Assembly: GCA_016801845.1 (NCBI GenBank)
Contig: CM028928.1
Location: forward strand, 15,411,327 to 15,475,326
Direction of reading: 5' to 3'
Source: Polydactylus sextarius
Lineage: Eukaryota; Chordata; Actinopteri; Polynemidae
DNA length: 64,000 nucleotides
Positions within the stretch are counted from its first letter, which is position 1; the number at the start of each line of letters is the position of its first letter. The position numbers and the translations under genes are program-made. The notes below the pieces were generated by a model. The model worked only from the letters and a program-made list of their open reading frames with translations, ran no database searches and was not told where the DNA came from. This document shows, one piece after another, positions 12,701 to 25,030 of this stretch.

Positions 12701-15700
12701 CTTAAATTGACTTTCTTGACCTGCATCAACTCAATATAGTTGAATTATTTTTAAATGGATGGTCTTGCATTTTTCTATGCCAGAGAGAATGCCCACTGGG
12801 AATATACAGATGATCAAACTGCTTGTTAAAAACACCCCTTCCCCATGCCAGAAATTTTGTACCATCCCCAAATTGTGATCAAGGTTACTGTATATACTAC
12901 CTAAATACAATGGTTAGACTTTATATGTAGTATTACACATATATAACGTAACACATTGTGTCTATAACATCATAGTGGGTGTTCAATCTCAGTGATTAAT
13001 CAAATTTATTGGAAATTTACAGTCACAAGTCCCAAGCGCATAAAACGCTACAAGTAGAACAACACTGATGGTTTCCTGAAGCAGCCAAGGGGGGCAACCT
13101 TTATTATATGAGTCTCTGGAAACAGTCATGTCATAAGAAACTTTTTCAATTGAGAAACTCATACTTCTGTGAAAGGTATGAGTGCAATGTCCCATCCTCA
13201 CAGATAGGCTGAGATTGCACAGCATTTGAAGGAGGAAACTATGGTGCTCCAGTTCATCAACAAAGCAGGAAGTCCTCAAACTAAGTTTGCCACTCATGGT
13301 TCAGCTGGTGTCATAGTAATCAGTTTTGTATTCTGGTGAGTGAAATATGATGTATGAGCATCTGCTTTTCAAATGAGTTTACACTGGAGTTGGGGCCTGA
13401 TATCTCTGGGCAAAGATAATCATTTCTTGTTCTGTCTTTAAAGCTGTGAGAGGAAGGTGCAGCAGAGGTGGGGTAGAGCCAGATGGATATTACGCTGACT
13501 TTTGAGGAATGGAAGGCAAACAAAAGGTAACGGGGGAGGAAAGCAAACTCAATCTTCCATTTCAGAGGCTTTTTCCCCCTTTATATCTGTCATGGTTTTC
13601 ATGAGCAGTGTCTTAATGACAGGAGGCTGGTAACCAGTGAGGTGAACAGACTCTCCAACAACATTTTTCTTCACATCATAGCATATGCCAGTCACAAAGA
13701 AACCACAGAGAGGAGAAAAAATGAAATCCTTGGCACTGTTCTTCTATTTATCCTTCAGACATCTCATTCAGGGTTTTCAGAAGTTAGTGTGATCCTAAAG
13801 CAGATTTTAATTTTAAAACTTGTTTTCTACAAGAACATTCACAAAAAGGCAATAACAACTAAAGCGGAGAACGAAGAATGGGGGCTTGTGTATATGTAAA
13901 CGTTGCAAGTTTTCCTGACATTATCCATCATTTAAAGGGTTAAGGTAAACCGACTCAGTCCCTAAATTTATAACATGGATGGTCCATACTTTGATGAGTT
14001 ATATGCACATAAAGAGCAAGAGAACTTTGTCAACTTACAGCCCACTGAACTGCTCATGCTTAAGTAAAATGCAATTTCACATGTTGCCAGTGTTTCCAGT
14101 GAGTTCCTTTGTTTATACTTTGAGTGGACATGGGCACAAACAGAGATAATTAAAGACACTGTAGTAATTATAATATAGTCTACAGTAAAGAATCATCACT
14201 TTCTCTCAGGTTCTTTGTCCCTATTCTATCTTAACAATGTTTACAGAAAGTCTACAGACCATCTCAACTTCTTCTATATTTTGTTAAAGGTGAAACATAA
14301 CATTGATTTAATCCATGAACACTGTTTTTCAGAGCAGGTTGAACACAGTGAGAAATGTGCCTGTCATGTCACCCAGCAGTTCTTCATCAGTGCCACTTTT
14401 AACAGTAAATGGAGGGAGAGCCAGAGACCAACCTGGCCCTTTACTGTAAACAAGCTGTGTGGTGATATCTCAAGAAAGAATATGGGATACATTTCTGATG
14501 CACTTTAGGCGCTCAGCCTCCTCTCTGTGAAACATTAGATGTTAAGAGCCAGCAATTCTTTTAAGACTTGGCCATCTGGTCAAACTCTGTAACCAGGCAA
14601 CAAGGACCTTGGACTGCAAGTTGACCGAGAACTTAAAGCCTGCAGAGTTCCACTGCAGAGATGAGAAAACCTTCCACAAAGACAAGAATCACCACGGTGA
14701 TCCATCAGTCTGGCCTTTGTCGTGTTGTGACCAGACAGAAACACTCCTGAAAAAAGAAAACAAGGAATGTATATTCTGTCTGGTTCTTGTCAAGTGGCAA
14801 AATAGCTTCTGTGGTCTGAAAGAAGAAATAAACTCTGTGGCTTGAATGACAGTGCCACATATGACAGAAACCATTCTGTAAAAAACAAAAATTGCCCATA
14901 GGGCATCTATTAAATGACCTCAGGCAAACTCAGTAATTGTAGTAATCATATTTTAACCACAACAACAACAGTCTGGTACACCTACCACTGGTATGGTTTT
15001 CATCCAATGGTGAGCACAAGTGACCTGTAAATTTGATTATTTATTTGATTAATTTAATCTTTCCAATGAACATGGAGTACATTCTTTGAGACTATGTAGA
15101 TGTCACCATTCTTAACGCAATTACAATGTATGCACTCTGTGAAAAAAAAAACACAGTCCCACTCTGTGCATAAATATAAATTCTAAAGTTCATCTTAAAG
15201 CTACAGTAAATAGTGGCTTCAGACATCTAAGGTCTTTGCCCAAAATCTCCTTTCTTTGTCATTATTCTTCCACTGCAGCTGTGGAAACACAAAAAGTGAA
15301 TTTAATACAACAAAAGTGTAACTTTGGAAAACACACTTGATTTGATAAACTCAGATTGCTGTAAGCCTCATATTAGCTTATAAAAATAACCTTTGAAGAC
15401 ATATTTCCACTGAACTGTGGATTCTGCCCCAAATCACTTACACAGAAATTGCTTTAGGAGAGGATTTTTTTTAATGTCCAGTATGAGAACGGGGGATGAT
15501 TACAGCAAGAAGAACTTGTTTCTGACTTTAATTGCCGACCCTAAACTTCTCAAAGTTCCATTAATTGAAATTATATAATATTAAGAAATCACCTGACAGT
15601 ACTGTCACAACCTCTTTTGGGAGACTGCTATAGTTGAACACAGCACATGTTTTATTGATGTCATGGTGCTGCGCTTTGCAGCGACTGCCCTGTGTGAGAT

Positions 15701-15986
15701 CTTTGGATACAAAAAGGCTTCAGTCTTCAGTGAACTGTTAAATGTTGTATAGGACTGCCTCTCATCCACAATGGTCAAGGCATTGGCCACAATTGCAGTT
15801 CACTATTCTGCTGCCTTAAGTCATGAATAGAGACTTCCAGCAATGTGTAAAGTTTTTACTGAACTTCTTACTGCAGTTGAGAGAGGTGCACATACCTCTC
15901 GCATTGTTTCACATCCTTTATCAGATCAGTTTAAGCTGACCTTCCAAAAAATCTTTAGTAGGTGACTGATAACCATTTACTTTAAG
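9761..15986. other. Non-coding stretch, no gene recognised
   Basis: Over 6 kb of AT-rich sequence without a microsatellite longer than a few units and without a recognisable exon, transposon end or RNA gene. Open frames are all at or below 102 codons and lack family signatures. A few patches (for example 14,500-14,700) are less AT-rich but show no coding pattern I can defend. Confidence 0.55.
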
Positions 15987-16353
15987 CAATTCAATATCTT
16001 GGGAAATAGGCTTATTTTCTTCCAAGTTTATGTTAAGTGTCTTGACTTCAGAGCTTCAAGACTTTAGGAATGGAAGTCCATCCTCCCAGTCTAGAAATAG
16101 TGCGGCAAACATTCAACATTTTAACACTTTGTTGAAGTTGTGATGAGTTGTGCTGGTTTAGTTTGGATTCTATCACAATACTTTGTCACAGAGCCAGGCT
16201 AGCTGGTTTCCCCCATTTCCAGGCTTTATGCTAAGCTAAGATAACTGGCTGCTGGGAGTAGTGTCATATTTATCTAACAGATTTTAGAGTGCTATCATCC
16301 CACTCATCTGCAGGAAGTCTGTGAATATGGTTATTTTCCAAAATGTGAAATTG
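15987..16353. mobile_element. Percomorph-type interspersed repeat with inverted ends
   Basis: The interior around 16,190-16,270 (GAGCCAGGCTAGCTGGTTTC, then TTTATGCTAAGCTAAG, then GGCTGCTGG) matches from memory a repeat found very often in percomorph genomes and 3' UTRs. The two ends are imperfect inverted repeats. The left begins CAATTCAATATCTTGGGAAA (from 15987), and the reverse complement of the right end begins CAATTTCACATTTTGGAAAA (from 16353). They stay similar for about 33 bp. No open frame and no clear target duplication are seen, so it is a non-autonomous, MITE-like element of unassigned superfamily. The copy is visibly diverged. Confidence 0.65.
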
Positions 16354-17671
16354 ATAATTTTAGAACTTCAGTTCTAAGATTGACACTTAAAGAATCGAGA
16401 CTCTTGGTTAAATATCTGATATTTAACTAGACATTTGTTCTTTCTTGAATTTGTATGTCTTATTTTGCATTTTAATTGCTTTGCATTACTTGTGCTATGG
16501 AAATGACTTTTTACCAGTTTGAGTCATCAGTATTCTCTTTCCAAATAGTGAACTGATAAGATTAATTTCATTGTGGTAATTACTAATCAAATGTAAGAAA
16601 AGTAAACATAATTTACGGAAATTTAATAATAGCATATCAAACTTAGAAAACCGTGCCCCTTCCATCAGTGATGGAACAAGGTTTGGCTGAGGTGAGTTAG
16701 TCAGAATCTTCTCTACCAAGTTAATCCCTCTCTATACATGAGGATGAGAGGACAGGCAGGACAGGAACATTTTAATTTGGAGATGGTACAGTTGCGACAT
16801 TGTTTTAATGTTTTCAGAGCTTTGCAGGAAAATCTTCCCCTAAGCTTCAGCCACACAGAAAAGCTATTCCTTCGATTCTGAATTACAGTAAAAGCCTGTG
16901 TGCCTTCCTGTGTCTGACATTGGAGACGATTAAATTCTGTCCTGCTGACCTGACATGTCATGCACTCACATAATTTAAGGAACCTGACACAACCCTGGGA
17001 GGTCTGTCAAGGCCACAGTTCAATTATTTCTTTGTATCCTAGGTACAGAGGTCACGAGTGACCCATGTCTCAGGGCACCTATCCACATTTTTAACACAAT
17101 TACTATTACATATGACTTCTTCTCATGGATCTCTCCTTACCCAACCCTCTATAACTAGGTCAATTCTGACTGTAAAGCATAGCTACGTCAAGACCCACAT
17201 TTTGCCCCTACCCATCAGCCCCAAATGTCCAATATAATCCCCACACCTTTGATCATGATGTCTCCCTAATCCAGATGAAAGTGTTAGGTGAAGACAGCCA
17301 GAGGCAATATGTCTGCTCGAGGTAGGATACCTGCTTCCTCTTGTGGAGAAATACAGTTAATTACTTCCTTTCGTACACTGAAACTAACCTGAGTGACCAA
17401 AGTGAAAGTTAAATCTTTTACTGGATGAATCAACAGCACGTACTCATCGAGTTCCTGATTGATGCGAGCTGGGAGACACAGCTGGGGAGGCGGTGGAAGC
17501 TTCGGCTGCATCCTTTTTGTTCAAACTTCATTAGAACTGATTAAAGTGACTTTGCAACACCACATCATCTGGTCACATCAGTTGACTGGATTAACAGTTT
17601 CTTTTTTTCACTCCTCTGAGCTTTAACACAGATTGTGCTTTTAATCCTCACACCATACAATCTGCATGCAA
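16354..17671. other. Non-coding stretch, no gene recognised
   Basis: No repeat or exon is recognised. An 8-bp-arm palindrome (TTCCATCAGTGATGGAA) sits near 16,660-16,676. Two minus-strand frames of 74-82 codons at 16,495-16,961 have no recognisable family. Confidence 0.55.
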
Positions 17672-17678
17672 ACACACA

Positions 17679-17735
<57 letters not shown>
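17672..17735. repeat. Long (AC)n microsatellite
   Basis: About 64 bp of alternating AC with a single G interruption near the start. It is the longest AC tract in the window and long enough to be Z-DNA-prone and polymorphic. The minus-strand frame through it gives a Cys-Val repeat, an artefact. Confidence 0.95.
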
Positions 17736-17737
<2 letters not shown>

Positions 17738-18050
17738 CAATACCCTGCGACCACCTGCAAAGATCTGACCTTTTGTTTTCTGTTCTTAAGTTGAAAACAG
17801 ATGATGAGTTTTGACAAAGATGTCAGAAATGCTTTTTGAAAACTACATGAAATGTATCTGGAGCCTTGAACCAGCATAAACCAACTAAACCAAATAATCA
17901 AATATGAACCAAATAAATCACTGTCATCAACTCTCTGTAATATGTGACAGGATCAGAGACTGTAGATACTGGACAGATGTAAATCCATGGTCCTCATTCC
18001 CCAGTTTTCAGCACATGTGAGCATAAAAGTTAGTTTGAGATATTTCTACC

Positions 18051-18054
<4 letters not shown>

Positions 18055-18095
<41 letters not shown>

Positions 18096-18109
18096 TTTTT
18101 TTTTTTTTT
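18055..18109. repeat. (AT)n followed by poly(T)
   Basis: About 38 bp of alternating AT is followed by TTA and 16 T. The (AT)n part is self-complementary and can form a cruciform. It is a simple-sequence feature. Confidence 0.95.
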
Positions 18110-20339
18110 GTGTGAGCAGACAAACATCTTAGAGGGAAATCAGCCCCAACTGATATGATCCTCAATGTGACACATACGTGGCAATGCTCGAAGGCTTAAC
18201 AACAAAATCATTAAAATCACTTCAGCAATTGTCTTAACCTTGACAGCTGTGTAAAGCTTCTCAATGTCTTATCAAACCTGTTTTATAGTCTCCGTGAAAC
18301 TCTGTAACCCTGTGTTAATTCCTATGATGCACATCATCTGTGCTCCCATCACCAGGCAGATGAACATCATCCCTAATTCACAACTCTCTCCCAGATGTGA
18401 GTTTTAGATACTTTAGAACAGCTGCTGACGCCATCCTAAATACCCATCTGTCCAAAAACCTCATATAGCAGTCCAAGCTGCTGACACCGCTTCTTTTATT
18501 AGTCTCTGAATTCTCTATAGAAATATGAAAGGTGTATTACTATCTTAGAAACCATTTTTCCTCACAGGCTTCTCAATCTTCTCAGTCACATATGGCAACT
18601 TTAGTTCACCCACACACCCTGAACAGCATGACTGCTATTGACACATTTATTGTATGACTGCTCAGTGACGGCAGTTATGTCAAAGATAATGGCAACGGAA
18701 ACTATTTCACTGCTTATGCCATAGATGAAAACATTGAAATAGAAAGCAAGAGGCCAACTCTCTCAAAAGTACCTAATATTCATCAAGAGATCTGCGTTAA
18801 ACTTTACTTCACAAAAAAATAAGTTCAAATTGTGACTGAGTATTCAATATAATCAAAGAATGTAGAACTGACAAACAAATTGACCTAAACAAGGACTTGT
18901 CTCTGCATTAGACCTAATGTCGAATATAGCTTTTTGCCCTTTATTACCAAGTCATGTTATTTTCCAAAGCTACAAACTTAAGTGATGTGTACAGATAACT
19001 ACATAGCCACAATCAGAGGGTTTTGTCTCATTTCTTTCCACCTGCCTTTACTGCTTTTCAAAGGTCCCATGAGTCATTGTCAAAAATCAACATACATTAT
19101 TGTCATCTGCTCTGACGACTAATGAGCAATGAACGGTAATGATAGCAATCACTCTTGGCAGAAGTCTGGCACTGAGATCTATAATAATCAGTTGCCTAAA
19201 GCTTTTTTGCTATATCAGAAGCAACAAGACCCTACAATTTTGTCTTAAGAGGTCTCTATACACTGTGGACTTTGATTGTTGAAGAGGCGCTGTACACTTT
19301 CCTAAGGCTTAGGTGCATTGTGTTGTGAAGGCATTCATTTTAAGAGGATTTGGGAGCATGTCTCTTCGTCATAGTTGTATGGGACAACCATTTGTTGAAT
19401 GGGTTTTATGCAGTGTTTTTATCTGACTGTGACCTCTATCCTCTAAAGCTCGCCTGTTGTCCTCGCCTGCAGCATCTCTTTGGGAGCTTGCAACAAGCCA
19501 AATATATCAAAAGGACAGGATTCGGTCAGTAGCTCAGCCATGAAAACTCAGTATATCTCTACTCAGAATGTGTAAATGACTTCGCCATATGTAAAACAGA
19601 GCTATATTGCACAAATAATAAGTCCTTTATGCTACTTGGAAAAACTATAAGTGTTTTTTGTTCTATCATCCAAAATCACTGTTTACTAGTTTTCTAGTTT
19701 TTTCTTTTGTTATTAGTGTCTTTCCCTGCATCATAATTCTGCATCATATATATGTGCCTGCTGACATTGATATATTTATATAACAAGAAAAAGTAGAGTG
19801 ATTGACTGGCGTGACAGGCTGCAATAATTCATCCAGTTGCCTCAAAACACTGACCAGTGCACCTGTTAAGCAACATAAAAGATGCAGTAGATGGCCTTGC
19901 CAAAGAAGAACTCATTCAAGTTTCTTGCTGTGTCTCCCTCGAGGTTCATCTTTGTCTCTGCATTACCGCATCTCATTTCAACCTGATAGATGTACAGCAT
20001 ATTGCTTTATCATTCTCTTATTATTTGCTCACTGAATTCTTCTATCTCCCTACAATGTGTTTCACAATGCACAATTAGAACTCAGTAAGACTATATTTCT
20101 AGAATCATTCTCAAGGACTTTTTCATCTGCCGTTCCTTTTTCTTTATCCCACTCTCAACAACACTGAAGTATCGCTGACTTGCAATAGTCTCTCCTGCGT
20201 AATTCTCAAATGGACAGCTCTGAGCAAAATGAACTGAGTAATTGAGGTTGCCGAATGACCCACACACATACATACCCATACTCACAGTGCGGGTGAATCA
20301 ACAGAAAAAACGAAATAGCATCGCACATGGCTACTAGAG
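18110..20339. other. Non-coding stretch, no gene recognised
   Basis: AT-rich sequence with no exon, RNA gene or repeat that I recognise. Short frames at 19,350-20,078 overlap one another and have no family signature. Confidence 0.55.
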
Positions 20340-20580
20340 CAAAGTGTGAAACAATAGTCAGAGTTCTCCTCATTACTTTATTCTAGCTGCAAGTTCCCAG
20401 AATGGTTCCGCTGGTGAGCAGGGTCAACCTCTTTTACCCAGCTAGCCATGCTGTGACATTTCCTTGTGTTACTAATGAGACAGGCTTGGCGAGGAAAGCC
20501 TGCACTGAGACCAGCAACCTGGCAGAGTTTGGCCCCAAGGGCCTTTCACTGGACCCTGATTCCTATTTACCCTTGTGAAA
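20340..20580. promoter_or_regulatory. Candidate conserved non-coding block
   Basis: This stretch is more complex and GC-richer than its surroundings, lacks simple repeats, and includes GCCAAACTC-type, GGCTTGGCGAGG and GGCCCCAAGGGCC segments, the last a short GC-rich palindrome. There is no sustained open frame. The pattern resembles conserved non-coding elements of fish gene deserts. That is a composition-based guess and needs alignment. Confidence 0.25.
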
Positions 20581-23500
20581 TATTCTGCTGCCGTTTTATT
20601 ACACAAAACTAAAAGTCAGCTTTTATGATAAAAAAAAAAATAACGGCAACATTCTACTGGAACATACATGGTGTCAAAGACAAAGGAGGGTATTCAACGC
20701 TGCAGTGTGTTCAACTGTTTTTTGAATTGGAACATTAAATGTAAACATGTTCAGTGTAAATAAGTTTACATTAAGTGTTGTCACTGTCAGTTACTTATAT
20801 GTTGTATAATAAACTGGGTGTGGACCTTTAAACAACTTGCTCCATAAATATCCACTGCCCATGGTTCAGACACTGGCTGCTTATCTATATATTTTCAGAA
20901 TTTCTCCACACTACCAGTAATCTTTATCAACATTTTTTTTTTTGTCTGGAAGCAGAGCACTTGAACATCTTAGACATCACATTGCTGTAACTGCTCTCGA
21001 CTCAAAGAAGTCTGAGAACTGACACTTTGCATTTTTCTGAATCGAGAGAGAAGTGATAATAGTGACTAAATCAGTCTGCAGGTGAGTAAAGAAGAAGAAC
21101 TGAGAGGGGAAAGCTGCTGAGCTGAGATGTATTAACTATCATGATGGCACAGGGGTTTGGGTCACGGGGATCTAATAAACGTTTTAGCTAAATCTGACCT
21201 TCACTGTGATCGCTACAGTGAAAGTGGACTCACATTGTGGAGACATGAAGGGATTTGTGTGCTCGTCTTCCTAAACAGCTACAACCCAGGAGCGGACACT
21301 GCAGTGGAGATGCATGCTGGAGGCATTTTTGCTGCTGTTTGTAATCATTACACTTATATTTCAGAATGTGATGATTTTAATACACTATTTAGTAGTGTGG
21401 TAAGACACCCAGGAGGAGTTTGATCTCATCTGTATGTAGCTTCACTATGATGGAGGTATATTACTTCATTTTCCTTTATCTTTTTTTAAATTTATTTTGC
21501 CATTGGCGCAAGACAGAGAACATATATTTAAAAGCAAGGACAGTAACAACCATGTGCATTCAGTTGCATCAGCCTAGTGTCCACTTTATGTGTTTGTGTG
21601 TGTGTGTCTCAGCCAGCCAAGTGTGTCCTTAAATAATTACTGTAGTTATAGAACATTTTTGTGTTGTCTAAAACTTGATCCACACAGAGCGACACATGTT
21701 CCCCAGACTCAGTGCAGCCACCAGGAGACATTCAGAAATCCTCGGACCTTTTCTTTCACCTGCTGCATGTGTGCTGATAATTCTCTATGTGACCTGTATG
21801 TTTTTAATCCACGGTGTGCTCCGTGGAGCTGCCAGAGTTGTTGTGACTCTGACAGACATACAGGTAGGTAGGTAGTGACCTCTACCATGCAGTCAGACTA
21901 TTCTGCCATCCCACAGGGGGGCATGCTCACAGGAAGAAAAGAGAAACAGTCCATGGCACTCAAGCAGCAGGATACCTCGGAGCCGAGCTGAGGATATAAA
22001 GGCCATAATTGATTTTTCTTCACCCTTTCCTGTAATGTTTTACTTCTCATCTCACTTCACAGTTTTGTTGTGGATCTGTGTAAAGTGCAATTGTTTGTCT
22101 GCAATTGTTTATATTTTTCAGAACCAAAGATTGAATGTGTATGTACGTATATGGTCACTAGTCTCAGGTTGCATCACAGGGTTGGTAGGTTAGTGTTACT
22201 TGACATTAAGGTTAAATAAATGTTTAGCAGCATTTGTCTATATATGTGCTTACATCTATAGAATACCAAAAAGATGGTTAAATCTCAGGACCTATGTCTC
22301 AAATTATCTGGTAAAGGTAAAGTAAAACTAAGAAGAGTAAATTGCAAACAGTTCTTTGAACTGTTTAGATGCTGGGGCCTTTGAAAAGAATTTTCTTCTG
22401 TGCTTTAATTTAGATTTTCTTTTTCTGCAGCACTCCCTATCATTCTGTGCTGATCATAGAATAAAGTCATCTCATAGGCTTTAGAAGAGATGGTGGGGAC
22501 CACGGATTTATGCATATAAAGATGTTGCAGTGGCTACGCCGTGCAACAGTGAGGAAAGTGAGGAAAAAAAAACCTGCAAGGATGTTTTTCATTCTAAATA
22601 TCACACCTGACAGACATGTCAGCCTGCACCATGAAGCAATGAGTGGTAAATGTGAAGAGAGCTACATTTCTTAAAATGACAGAAAGGAACTAGAAGATGC
22701 CACAGTGACAAGATGGGAACATTTTCACTGTAATGTGGGAAAACTATAAATGATAGTTACACTGACTATTATTTGTAGTCTCTTACCAGATGTTCCAAAT
22801 CATTCTAAAACAAATATCTGACAAAATTAATATAAATAGAATGCACTAAGATTACCCAAGTGAAATGTTAGTTCCCAGCAATGTCTATACTTGGCTTGTT
22901 AACTTGGCTGATTATCTCAGGTCAATCTGTCATGTGCTCTCTTAGGTCAAAAAACTCATTGACAGACAAACTGTTTCACATAAACTGCACAGTGTTTGGA
23001 AGTTCAGAAAACAAAAAAACAGGATATGAGACAAGCAGAGGCTCTCAAAGACACTACAACAATTATTCCTAACAAAAATGTTCTCTGACGTTTTACATTT
23101 TCTGTTAGCACACACAAATAATCCCCACAGTCCCTTCATACTCATTCAGTCATCACTACAGTCATTTGACCATTAAACATGTACATTAAACTACACAAAT
23201 AAAACAATCTTGTGTTATGATAATTGTTGAAGTTGACTGGTAACTACAAAACCCCTGGGCTGCAATTAAAATCATGTAATTCTCAGTTTTCAGGTTGTCT
23301 GTTAGTATGTCTTGTCTCAGACTAGTTCTTCCATCTCCACAATACTACTGCAAATCATCTCTCATTTCTCACTTGGTTGTGTCTAAATAGTATTTTTCCA
23401 TCTAATTATTAAATGCTTGACCTGCTTTCTGCCTTTGTCTGTGGTTTCCATCAACCACTGCGTTTCTTGAGAGGGGACTCATTCAATATAGGACAGTGTT

Positions 23501-24369
23501 CAGGGGTCTCATTTTGACGATGAGCTGTGCGATATAATTACAATTGGTCAATTTGAACCAGTTCTACCACAAGGACACCATTCATACTTGACCCGTTTTC
23601 GTTTGTAGACTCTGTGTACTGTCACGTACCTTCAGTGGGAATAATACTGATACCATCCCTGTAAATATGTCTTAAAACACAATTGATGTGTCAAATGTCA
23701 TGTAGGACTTCAGTTTCTAAACTTACCATTTCCATTATTTGAAAAATATTTCAAAGCATTTCAAAAATGTAACAAAACAACAATAGTTAGATTAAAGCAT
23801 CTCAACTCTTGGCTCTCATCTTCTTTCTTCCCTGTCAACTTTCTTTAATTATCATCAGTTCCATACATTCATGAGTACATCAAATCAAATGATCAGTTAG
23901 TTAGTTTGTATAAAAATATATGTAATTGGTCTATAAATTCAGCTGAATTAGTAAAGCTGCTGTGGGTTTAGTGCACGTTCTAATAAACAAGTACACATTC
24001 TACTCTGTCTTTTTAGTCTGGTTTAACAATTTAACTATTTTTTCCAACACCACAGTTGTATTAAAGTGAAAATAATGAAGAACTGTATTTTAACCTTTAT
24101 TAAACTATGATCAGTTACATGCCCAGTGATGCTGTTTGATCATGTGTGTTTTTTTTTTTTGTTTTTTTGATGAAGATGTTAGATGTGGAGCTACACTGAG
24201 TTGTAGGAAGTTTCCTAAAAGTCCCCTTTTTATTGCTGTATTTTTTAAATGTAATTGGGTCTGAATCCGGAACTTGAAAAAAGGCAGATCGCTGCCTCTG
24301 ATGTTTAGTCTCTAAATAGCAGCACTTCTAACTGCACAAATGAGTATCATTTCACATTGTGAACTGTCA
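20581..24369. other. Non-coding stretch, no gene recognised
   Basis: No repeat family, RNA gene or exon is recognised. Overlapping frames at 21,157-21,875 (88, 70, 93 and 66 codons) sit in a somewhat less AT-rich part but share no recognisable domain and overlap each other, so I do not call them genes. A T-run lies at about 24,149-24,158. Confidence 0.5.
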
Positions 24370-25030
24370 CTCTGCCTGTAATTGTCACATGAAAACAGGA
24401 GGCAACCCATCATCTAAACCAGTTCAACTAAATGAAATTTATCATAAAATTGTTCAGTTTGAATCACAGTGACCTTGAGGCCATATAATTACCCACCACA
24501 AGGCCTGTGTTTTTCTTTGCATGATAAATACTTTGCATAGTGGGAACTTTCTCCCTTCAGACTGACATTGTGAGGAGGACCTTTTCCAAGCATAAAAGCT
24601 CCAGTCAGCAGCGCCATAATTGCTTTTCATACGGTAAATTTGCTTTTACTTTCTCTCAGTTAATGAAATTAAACCAGAACATTCTTCCCACAATCAGCTG
24701 TGCAATAGACCTAAATGTCAGTGGCTCCTGGATTTCTTCATTCAATTTGAGCAAACACCCAGGAGAGAGAGGGTATGGCATGAATTGATTGACAGAGTTC
24801 CATTACAAGAGCTTATCAGACCCCTGTCTGCAATTATCTAGGTTCAGTATGACAGAGGGATTTGATTTGTGCCGGGATTATAGTCACTAAGTAGAAAGGG
24901 GTACTGCTCCACATTTTGACCCCTCTTTAATTTTCATTAGCATGTTCCCCTTACTGACATCCAGGCACCACTTACTGCCAGCTCATCGTTCTGTCAGTAT
25001 TTTCCTGGCTTGGAAAAAGTATCAATGGAC
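24370..25030. promoter_or_regulatory. Candidate enhancer-like conserved block with Pbx-Meis site
   Basis: About 660 bp of complex, repeat-free sequence holds many homeodomain-type cores (ATAATTAC, CCATAATTGC, TTAATGAAATTAAA) and an exact TGATTGACAG decamer at 24786-24795. That decamer is the established composite site for Pbx-Meis/Prep heterodimers. The only frame across it is 82 codons and shows no domain. The style matches vertebrate developmental enhancers, but conservation has not been tested here. Confidence 0.35.
24786..24795 (+). promoter_or_regulatory. Pbx-Meis decamer TGATTGACAG
   Basis: An exact match to the composite Pbx (TGAT) plus Meis/Prep (TGACAG) half-sites. It lies within the complex block at 24,370-25,030. 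A 10-mer is expected roughly once per million bases per strand, so an exact hit in 64 kb is notable though not proof. Confidence 0.45.

Noticed and set aside
17641..17901. Minus-strand frame with a Cys-Val repeat
   Set aside because: An artefact of the (AC)n microsatellite.
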